From contig NZ_JABBFZ010000011.1 in assembly GCF_012927125.1 (NCBI RefSeq), positions 164,931 to 228,930 of the forward strand: a stretch of 64,000 nucleotides of DNA. The letters run 5' to 3'. Made by a program: the position numbers and the translations under genes. The stretch's first letter is position 1, and each line of letters starts with the position of its first letter. The stretch is from Paraburkholderia antibiotica (GTDB lineage Bacteria > Pseudomonadota > Gammaproteobacteria > Burkholderiales > Burkholderiaceae). Shown here piece after piece: positions 58,315-64,000 of this stretch. The notes beneath the pieces are model-generated. The model did not search any database. It was not told the DNA's origin and was given only the letters and a program-made list of their open reading frames with translations.

Positions 58315-59295
58315 TTGGATCCAGTAAGTGATGTGCTTTCCGACCTGAGAGCCGACAGGGTTGTGACCGGCCGCTTCTCTCTCGCCGCGCCCTGGGCATT
58401 CAGGAAATCGGCAGTGACAGGTGCGCCTTTTCGCATCTGCGTGGGCAACCCATTCTTCATTGTTCTTCAAGGTATGAAGCCTGTTCGTGTCGAACCGGAC
58501 GACTTCATTCTGCTTCCGCATGGTCATGAACACGTCATGTGCTCGTCGCTGGAAGTGGCACCCATATCGTTCGATACGTTGATGAGCAACAACGGGATAC
58601 AGCCTCGCTTCGACATGCCGCTTTCATTCTCGATTAGCGGGCCGGGAGTCATCAGCGAACTATATACGGGCATCATCGTATTTCGCGATCTTGAGCGTAA
58701 TCCGTTTCTTTCGATGCTGCCGCCACTCATTCATATCCGGGCGGGAGACACGGCCATTGCGCCATGGTTGCTCAATACGCTCACGAGCTTCATTCAGGAA
58801 TCGATGGCGGCCCAACCCGGATGGTCCATTGCCGCCGCAAGGCTTGCCGACATCCTGTTCGTTCATCTGCTACGCGCCCAATTGCTGAATGCCGGCCGAT
58901 CGAATAAAGGATGGCTGCGCGGTATGGCCGACTGGCAGATCGGAAAAGCCATGGCCATGATTCATCGCGATCCGCGCAGGGAGTGGGATGTCGCCAGCCT
59001 CGCAACGGAAGCGGGCATGTCACGCTCACGGTTTAGTGCACGCTTCGTTCAACTGGTTGGTGAAACGCCCATTGCACACCTGACCGCCTACAGGATGTAT
59101 CTTGCCGCGGGACAACTCATGCTCGGCAAACGCCGGCTTGTCGAGGTGGCCGAAAGCGTCGGCTACTCGTCGGATAAGGCGTTCAATCGCGCATTCCGGC
59201 GCTGGTCAGGACTGCCACCCAGAACTTATGCACGCTCGGCGCCAGACCTGTTTGATCTGGAACGACGTGAGGTATCGCAAAGCAGGAATGCATGA
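58315..59295 (+). CDS. AraC-family regulator (cupin sensor)
   Basis: A 326-residue activator with an N-terminal cupin-like domain (about 20-185, Cupin_6 type) and two C-terminal HTH motifs (about 225-305; VASLATEAGMSRSRFSARFV and LVEVAESVGYSSDKAFNRAF). It is divergent from the RutA-like monooxygenase gene and likely activates it or the whole locus. The start is a TTG at 58315, 7 bases after GAGGT. Confidence 0.8.
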   Translation: MDPVSDVLSDLRADRVVTGRFSLAAPWAFRKSAVTGAPFRICVGNPFFIVLQGMKPVRVEPDDFILLPHGHEHVMCSSLEVAPISFDTLMSNNGIQPRFDMPLSFSISGPGVISELYTGIIVFRDLERNPFLSMLPPLIHIRAGDTAIAPWLLNTLTSFIQESMAAQPGWSIAAARLADILFVHLLRAQLLNAGRSNKGWLRGMADWQIGKAMAMIHRDPRREWDVASLATEAGMSRSRFSARFVQLVGETPIAHLTAYRMYLAAGQLMLGKRRLVEVAESVGYSSDKAFNRAFRRWSGLPPRTYARSAPDLFDLERREVSQSRNA

Positions 59296-59667
59296 CTTAG
59301 GCCCCTCCTCCCGATCCACCAACCGGTTCGTCCCGGCACTCGCGCACGCCCCTGACGGAACCGATGTAATCGCCACTTCCTGACACGAGATCAAGCCGCA
59401 AAAAGGTGCGCCTATGTGGCTGCAATCAGATACGACGACGGCACCTTCTACACACCCATAGGCGAACTGACTCAGCCCCCATGACATCGACTCATCGCGC
59501 CTGACTCACGCGGGCAATCAATTCCGCAGCGGAGAAGTTCAAAAAAGCCTTATCCGAATACTTGCACTCACCCGAACCGGTGCGATAGCGACCGCGTGTC
59601 GCCCTCCTGAACCGGCATATAATTGGAGTCCGACCATCGATGCTCCTGCCGATAGCGCTTACCCACC
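59296..59667. other. 372-base gap before the TetR gene
   Basis: No gene is supported. A perfect TATAAT lies at 59618-59623 on the plus strand, 45 bases before the TetR ATG, but its -35 is poor. No copy of the A/B palindrome was found here. Confidence 0.4.
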
Positions 59668-60363
59668 ATGCCACACAAATCCACGCCTTCGAAGAAAGTT
59701 TCGCCGAAACAAAAGCCCCGCCGAGTAAGCGGCCGGCCGTTGGCCGATGAAGCAGTAGGACGGCAAGCGATACTCGACAGCACAATTCGTCTGCTCAAAA
59801 CACGCACGCCCGAACAGTTGAGTGTGCTTGAGGTCGCAGGCGCCGCTGGAGTCACTCGCACGCTGGTTCGCTACTATTTTTCGGACCTTAGCGGGTTACT
59901 CAGGGAAGTGACTGAGCTTCTGATGCGTCAATTGCAGGACCGCATGGAAGTCGTAATGAGACTGCAGGGCACCGTGTATGAGCGCGTGCATCAACGGCTA
60001 CTGCTTCGGCTTGAGTTCATGCGCGAGCATCCGCACTTCGAGCGATTGGCACTCTCGGAAATTTACTATGGAGAGAACGCGGACGACAAAGATCCGGCCG
60101 ATACTCCGTTGCAACGGATCACACGGCGCGGCCTGGAGTTAACCAGTATGCTTCTCGCCGATTCGCCCGCTTCTACAATTGACCCCCGCTTTCTCCATCT
60201 GGCCATTCTCAGCGTTTCGGCGTTCATCCCGATTGCGCAGCCTCTTCTCGCCACACTGTTCGGTGAAGGTCCCGACGCCGATCGTCAGGTTGACGACTAC
60301 CTCCGGTTCATCTCGCATGTGCTAGCTGACAAGATTCAGCAAGCCGACGAAGTCAACTCCTAG
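59668..60363 (+). CDS. TetR-family regulator
   Basis: A 231-residue repressor-type protein. A basic N-terminal arm precedes the HTH (about 33-80; SVLEVAGAAGVTRTLVRYYF), followed by an all-helical ligand domain. It lies 144 bases upstream of the dioxygenase gene. Copy B of the palindrome is between the two, which makes this TetR protein a candidate for binding copies A and B. Confidence 0.83.
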   Translation: MPHKSTPSKKVSPKQKPRRVSGRPLADEAVGRQAILDSTIRLLKTRTPEQLSVLEVAGAAGVTRTLVRYYFSDLSGLLREVTELLMRQLQDRMEVVMRLQGTVYERVHQRLLLRLEFMREHPHFERLALSEIYYGENADDKDPADTPLQRITRRGLELTSMLLADSPASTIDPRFLHLAILSVSAFIPIAQPLLATLFGEGPDADRQVDDYLRFISHVLADKIQQADEVNS

Positions 60364-60430
60364 ATACGCAAGTCCGTCCGTTAGCAGATCGAAGTTGACG
60401 TAGACGGACTGCGGCACTAGACTGATTTTT

Positions 60431-60460
60431 ATTGCCACTTGTGGAAATTAAAGTTAGCCT
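60431..60460 (+). promoter_or_regulatory. conserved operator-like site, copy B, over the dioxygenase promoter
   Basis: The core TTGCCAC-TT-GTGGAAA (60432-60447) overlaps a promoter: -35 TTGCCA (60432-60437) and -10 TAGCCT (60455-60460), 17 bases apart. A protein bound here would block RNA polymerase. Confidence 0.55.
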
Positions 60461-60507
60461 AGCGTTGCACCCGCCCCTTATGGAAGCGGTACTTCAGGAG
60501 GAAATCC

Positions 60508-61329
60508 ATGCAAATCGAAAACATAACTCCCTGCATTGGGTCGGAAATTACCGGCATTGATCTGTCCGATCCGTCGCAAGTCGAAACACACGCAGCCGCT
60601 CTCCGCGCGATTCTGGCTGAACGCCAGGTCATCTTCTTCCGTGATCAGGAGTTGAGCCCTGCAGCTCAGGTCCGCGTTGCGCAAGTCTTCGGCAAGATTG
60701 AGCCGGTTTCATCGACGTTTCCCGCGCACCCGGATGAACCTCATGTAGAACTGCTCATCAGCCAGGGAACCCGGACTGGAACGGATATCTGGCACGCGGA
60801 CCTGACGTGGCAAACCTCGCCTCCAGCAGGAGCGTGCTTATATGCGGTGGACGTTCCCGAAACCGGGGGCGACACGATGTGGGCAAGTATGACCGCGGCT
60901 TTCGATTCTCTCGACAAGAACATGCAGTCGTATCTGCGCACACTGAGAGCCACTCACAACTGGGAGGCCCCTGCGTTGAGTGACAATCTGGCGCGACGTG
61001 ATCCGACCGGCGGGCTTTATCGGGCAGCTCGCGAAAAATACGTGCCGATTGAGCAGCCTGTCGTGCTGGAACACCCAACAACCGGTAAGCCCGTGGTCTT
61101 CGTCAACGCGCTCTATACCACACATATTCGAGGTGTGACGAACGACGAAAGCTCCGCGCTCATTGCTCTTCTCAGTGGGCTCGCCAAGGTGCCTGAGTGG
61201 CAGGTTCGATTCCGTTGGCGAAAGGGCTCCGTCGCTGTATGGGACAACATTGCCACACAACATTATGCGGTGAACGACTACCATCCCGCAGCCCGCAGAA
61301 TGCACCGCGTTGCGATTCGCAGAGAATGA
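60508..61329 (+). CDS. TauD/TfdA-family Fe(II)/2-oxoglutarate dioxygenase
   Basis: A 273-residue dioxygenase with the iron ligands H96, D98 (WHADLTW) and H252 (TQHYAVNDY), and 2-oxoglutarate arginines R263 and R267 at +11 and +15, the same spacing as in TauD. It hydroxylates a carbon next to sulfonate, ether or other groups. The substrate is unknown; regulation by the palindrome site is likely. AGGAGGAAA lies before the ATG. Confidence 0.88.
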   Translation: MQIENITPCIGSEITGIDLSDPSQVETHAAALRAILAERQVIFFRDQELSPAAQVRVAQVFGKIEPVSSTFPAHPDEPHVELLISQGTRTGTDIWHADLTWQTSPPAGACLYAVDVPETGGDTMWASMTAAFDSLDKNMQSYLRTLRATHNWEAPALSDNLARRDPTGGLYRAAREKYVPIEQPVVLEHPTTGKPVVFVNALYTTHIRGVTNDESSALIALLSGLAKVPEWQVRFRWRKGSVAVWDNIATQHYAVNDYHPAARRMHRVAIRRE

Positions 61330-61474
61330 AGGGATTCGGCTCTTTTGAATGACAACAAGCGACGGGGTCCTGATTATCAGGAATATGTCTCACTGGCCAG
61401 CCCGCTCAGAAAAACAATGAACCCGGCTAGCCTGCGATATCGGGCCTCGCGTTTCACCGTGTTGCAATACGCGC

Positions 61475-62482
61475 ATGACTGTAACCATCGACATCGTCAT
61501 CTACCCGGGATTCAAGATGCTCGAGGCGATCGGCCCTCTCAGCGTCTTCAATGCCGCCAATCTTCATCTGGAACGACGAGGGCAAAGCGGCCGTTACGAC
61601 GTGAAGATCGCGTCGGTAAGCCGCGGCGAGATCGGGTCGGACATCGGCGTCTCGCTACCTGCCACGAAAGCGCTGGACCTGCTCTCGGTACCGCACACGG
61701 CAATTATCGTGGGCGCACCACGGATCGAGCAGGCTCTGGAAGACACGCCGCAAATCGCCGCGTGGGTCAAATTGGCCGCACAGCGGATGACGCGAACGGC
61801 GGCCCTCTGCTCCGGCACATTCTTCCTTGCCGAGGCAGGGCTGCTTGACGGCAAACGTGCGACGACGCACTGGGCCGTCGCCAACTCGCTGCAAGAGCGA
61901 TACCCGTCGGTACATGTCGACGTCGATTGCATTTTTGTCGGTGAGGGCTGCCTCTGGACGTCGGCGGGTGTCACTGCCGGCATCGATCTCGCGCTGGCTT
62001 TCGTCGAAGAAGATTTTGGATTGGACATTGCGCTGGACGTCGCGCGCGACCTTGTTGTCTATCTCAAGCGTCCCGGCGGACAGTCGCAGTTCAGCTTGCA
62101 GCTAGCCAGTCAGGCCACTTCTCATGCCGGAATTCGCGGTCTGCAGAACTGGCTGCTTGCCAACATCGACAAACCGATCGACGCAGCGGAGATGGCCGCG
62201 CGTCTTTCCATGAGTGTGCGCAACTTCAACCGCATCTTTCGGCGTGAAACGGGAACCACGCCTTCGGATTTCCTGGAACGAGGTCGCGTCGAAGCTGCAA
62301 GGCGTATGTTGGAAGAAGGAAATCTGCCGTCGAAGACCATTGCTGCAAAAGCTGGCCTTGGAGGGTACGAAGCCATGAGAAACGCGTTCCGAAGGGTACT
62401 CGGTGTGACGCCCAACGCATATCGTGAACGCTTTGGCCGCCGTCGCGCCACTGCTTGCGACAGCACCGAGCGACGGCAGTAA
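61475..62482 (+). CDS. GlxA-family regulator (DJ-1/PfpI plus AraC HTH)
   Basis: A 335-residue protein: N-terminal DJ-1/PfpI-like amidotransferase fold (1-185; IVIYPGFKMLEAIGPLSVF, AALCSGTFFLAEAGLLDG with the nucleophile-elbow Cys) and C-terminal AraC HTH pair (about 215-315). GlxA-type regulators sense small nitrogen compounds. It stands alone, 145 bases after the dioxygenase gene. Confidence 0.85.
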   Translation: MTVTIDIVIYPGFKMLEAIGPLSVFNAANLHLERRGQSGRYDVKIASVSRGEIGSDIGVSLPATKALDLLSVPHTAIIVGAPRIEQALEDTPQIAAWVKLAAQRMTRTAALCSGTFFLAEAGLLDGKRATTHWAVANSLQERYPSVHVDVDCIFVGEGCLWTSAGVTAGIDLALAFVEEDFGLDIALDVARDLVVYLKRPGGQSQFSLQLASQATSHAGIRGLQNWLLANIDKPIDAAEMAARLSMSVRNFNRIFRRETGTTPSDFLERGRVEAARRMLEEGNLPSKTIAAKAGLGGYEAMRNAFRRVLGVTPNAYRERFGRRRATACDSTERRQ

Positions 62483-62525
62483 CGCCTTTCTCACGGCAAG
62501 AAAGGCGCAACCCGACTTTGGATGA

Positions 62526-63134
62526 TCACACCGACGGAGTTATCCCGGGCATCGGTATAAAGCCCGGCAATTGCTTCACGCGCTCGAGCCAGCGCAGAAT
62601 GTTCGGGTAAGGTGCGAGTGCGATGCCGCCCTCGCCGGCCAGGGCCGTATACGGGAAGCACGCAATGTCCGCGATTGTCGGATGATCAAGTTCGAGCCAG
62701 TCGCGATCGGCTAGATGATCATCCAGGATTCTGAAGACGCGATTGGCTCCCGTCTGCAATTTTTCGAGGTCCAGCGGATAGTGCAGGATTTTCACGAGCC
62801 GCGCACCCGCTGCGTTCATTATTTCACCTCCCCCGGTTGAAAGCCACTGTGCGATCTTGCCTTGCGACGCCGCGTCGGCCGGAAACCAGGTATGACTCCC
62901 GTCGTACTTTCCTGCGAGGTAGACAAGGATAGCCTGCGCATCACGCAGCCAAAGATCGTCATCTTCGAAAACCGGAATCTCGCCGAATGGGTTCAGCGCC
63001 GTATATTTCGGCGTCTTGTGTTCCTTATTCACGAAGTCCACATTCTCCTTCTGATACTCGATACCCAGGATATTCAGAAACAGACGGATTTTGTAGCAAC
63101 TTCCTGACAACTCGAAATCGTAGAGTTTGATCAT
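62526..63134 (-). CDS. glutathione S-transferase
   Basis: A 202-residue GST with thioredoxin-like N-terminal domain (KLYDFELSGSCYKIRLFLNI, NPFGEIPVFEDDD and the DAQAILVYLAG glutathione-site motif) and helical C-terminal domain. It conjugates or isomerises electrophiles with glutathione. It is convergent with the GlxA-type gene and ends the accessory region. Confidence 0.86.
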   Translation of the reverse strand: MIKLYDFELSGSCYKIRLFLNILGIEYQKENVDFVNKEHKTPKYTALNPFGEIPVFEDDDLWLRDAQAILVYLAGKYDGSHTWFPADAASQGKIAQWLSTGGGEIMNAAGARLVKILHYPLDLEKLQTGANRVFRILDDHLADRDWLELDHPTIADIACFPYTALAGEGGIALAPYPNILRWLERVKQLPGFIPMPGITPSV

Positions 63135-63248
63135 TGGATATTCTCCATGTAGAGGTGGGTAATGAACTGCGGCTGAAAATTGCTCCCAGGCGGGCGACGC
63201 TCATCTGCACGTGCCCGCTGAAATGGATGTGACGTCGTGAAATGACAC

Positions 63249-64000
63249 CTAAATGAGGATGCTGGCGTGATGCGCAATCTGGCCGCCAATCGTCGTCTGG
63301 ATGAAGTAGTACCCATGGTCATAGCCGGTGTGGCGACGCAGCATTAACGCCTGGCCTGCTTCGGCACAGGTTTTTTCAAACACATCCAGACACAGTTCGG
63401 TTGCGAGAAATGGATCGTCGAGGCCTTGATCAATCCAGATTGGGGATCTGAGGCAACAGGTAGCCGATGCGACCAGCTCGCTCGCGTCGTACTGCTTCCA
63501 CGTTTCGCGGTTCTCGCCGAGATAGCCGCCAAACGCCTTCTCGCCCCACGGGCAACGCATCGGCGCGGCAATCGGCGCGAACGCCGACACCGATCGATAG
63601 ATCTCCGGGTTGCGCAGCGCGAGCACCAACGCGCCATGCCCGCCCATCGAATGACCAAAGATGCCGAGACGCGCGCCGTCGACCGGCAGATTCGCGAGCA
63701 CCGTCTCGCGCAGTTCGTCGCGCACGTACGAGTACATGCGGTAGTTGCGAGCCCACGGCGCCTGCGTCGCGTCGACGTAAAAACCCGCGCCAACGCCGAA
63801 GTCCCACGCGTCGCTTTCGCCCGGCACGTTCGCGCCGCGCGGGCTCGTGTCCGGCGCGATCAGCGCGATGCCGTGCCGCGCCGCGAAGCGCTGCGCGCCG
63901 GCCTTGATCGCAAACGTCTCCTCGGTGCACGTGAGGCCCGCGAGATAGAACAACGCGGGTACCTTCGCGCCGGACTGCGACGCCTGCGGCGGCAGGTACA
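63249..64000 (-). CDS. fghA: S-formylglutathione hydrolase, 5' end outside the window
   Basis: The 250 visible residues are the C-terminal nine tenths of FghA: LAGLTCTEETF, AGAQRFAARHGIALIAPDTSPRG, nucleophile Ser in GHSMGGHGAL, DQGLDDPF and catalytic His in HTGYDHGYYF. The frame stays open past the window edge (YLPPQ...), so the true start is beyond 64000. It hydrolyses S-formylglutathione in glutathione-dependent formaldehyde oxidation. The partner alcohol dehydrogenase is expected next, outside the window. Confidence 0.9.
   Translation of the reverse strand, partial: YLPPQASQSGAKVPALFYLAGLTCTEETFAIKAGAQRFAARHGIALIAPDTSPRGANVPGESDAWDFGVGAGFYVDATQAPWARNYRMYSYVRDELRETVLANLPVDGARLGIFGHSMGGHGALVLALRNPEIYRSVSAFAPIAAPMRCPWGEKAFGGYLGENRETWKQYDASELVASATCCLRSPIWIDQGLDDPFLATELCLDVFEKTCAEAGQALMLRRHTGYDHGYYFIQTTIGGQIAHHASILI

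Overview
The window looks like chromosomal DNA of a Burkholderiales bacterium, most likely Burkholderia or Paraburkholderia. The evidence is the high G+C, the dense short-spaced operons with AGGAG-type ribosome sites, a DUF4148 secreted protein, a short H-NS-type protein, a 90-residue second IF-1, and sugar and valine catabolic clusters arranged as is common in that order. No rRNA, tRNA, CRISPR, transposase or integrase was found.

Region 1 (207-9347) is a minus-strand operon for the lower valine pathway: acyl-CoA dehydrogenase, acyl-CoA synthetase, MmsA, MmsB, enoyl-CoA hydratase and 3-hydroxyisobutyryl-CoA hydrolase. It carries every step from isobutyryl-CoA to propionyl-CoA and lies opposite a divergent AraC regulator. 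Region 2 (9434-22207) is housekeeping: an NfeD-slipin membrane pair, DUF4148, a YaiI-type protein, a purine permease, small hypotheticals, a ferredoxin, a second IF-1, and a GntR repressor divergent from a CynX-type exporter. Two genes here, cytochrome b561 and a YqaE/Pmp3 peptide, are each broken by one in-frame TAG at a Trp position. Region 3 (22582-24408) is an orphan nasT-nasS nitrate-sensing pair behind a clear sigma-54 promoter.

Region 4 (24495-34657) is a non-phosphorylated L-rhamnose regulon: ABC importer, mutarotase, rhamnose dehydrogenase, lactonase, rhamnonate dehydratase, 2-keto-3-deoxyrhamnonate dehydrogenase and a GbpR-like LysR regulator. The last hydrolase is not in the window. 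Region 5 (34834-46872) holds small envelope proteins, an iron-permease-like protein, H-NS, an ArsC/LMW phosphatase, a DnaJ-like protein with a candidate small RNA or attenuator in front of it, an amidase, CDP-diacylglycerol pyrophosphatase and a fatty-acid desaturase.

Region 6 (46879-63134) is an accessory catabolic locus of visibly lower G+C. It contains a three-subunit molybdenum hydroxylase with CoxG and XdhC maturation proteins, a porin, an MFS importer, a RutA-like monooxygenase with a RutF-like flavin reductase, three regulators (AraC, TetR, GlxA-type), a TauD/TfdA dioxygenase and a glutathione transferase. A conserved 22-bp partial palindrome lies in front of both the importer and the dioxygenase. 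My reading, an inference, is an uncharacterised pathway in which the Mo enzyme turns an N-heteroaromatic into a lactam and the RutA/F-like pair opens it. At the right edge the high-G+C core resumes with the 3' part of an S-formylglutathione hydrolase gene.
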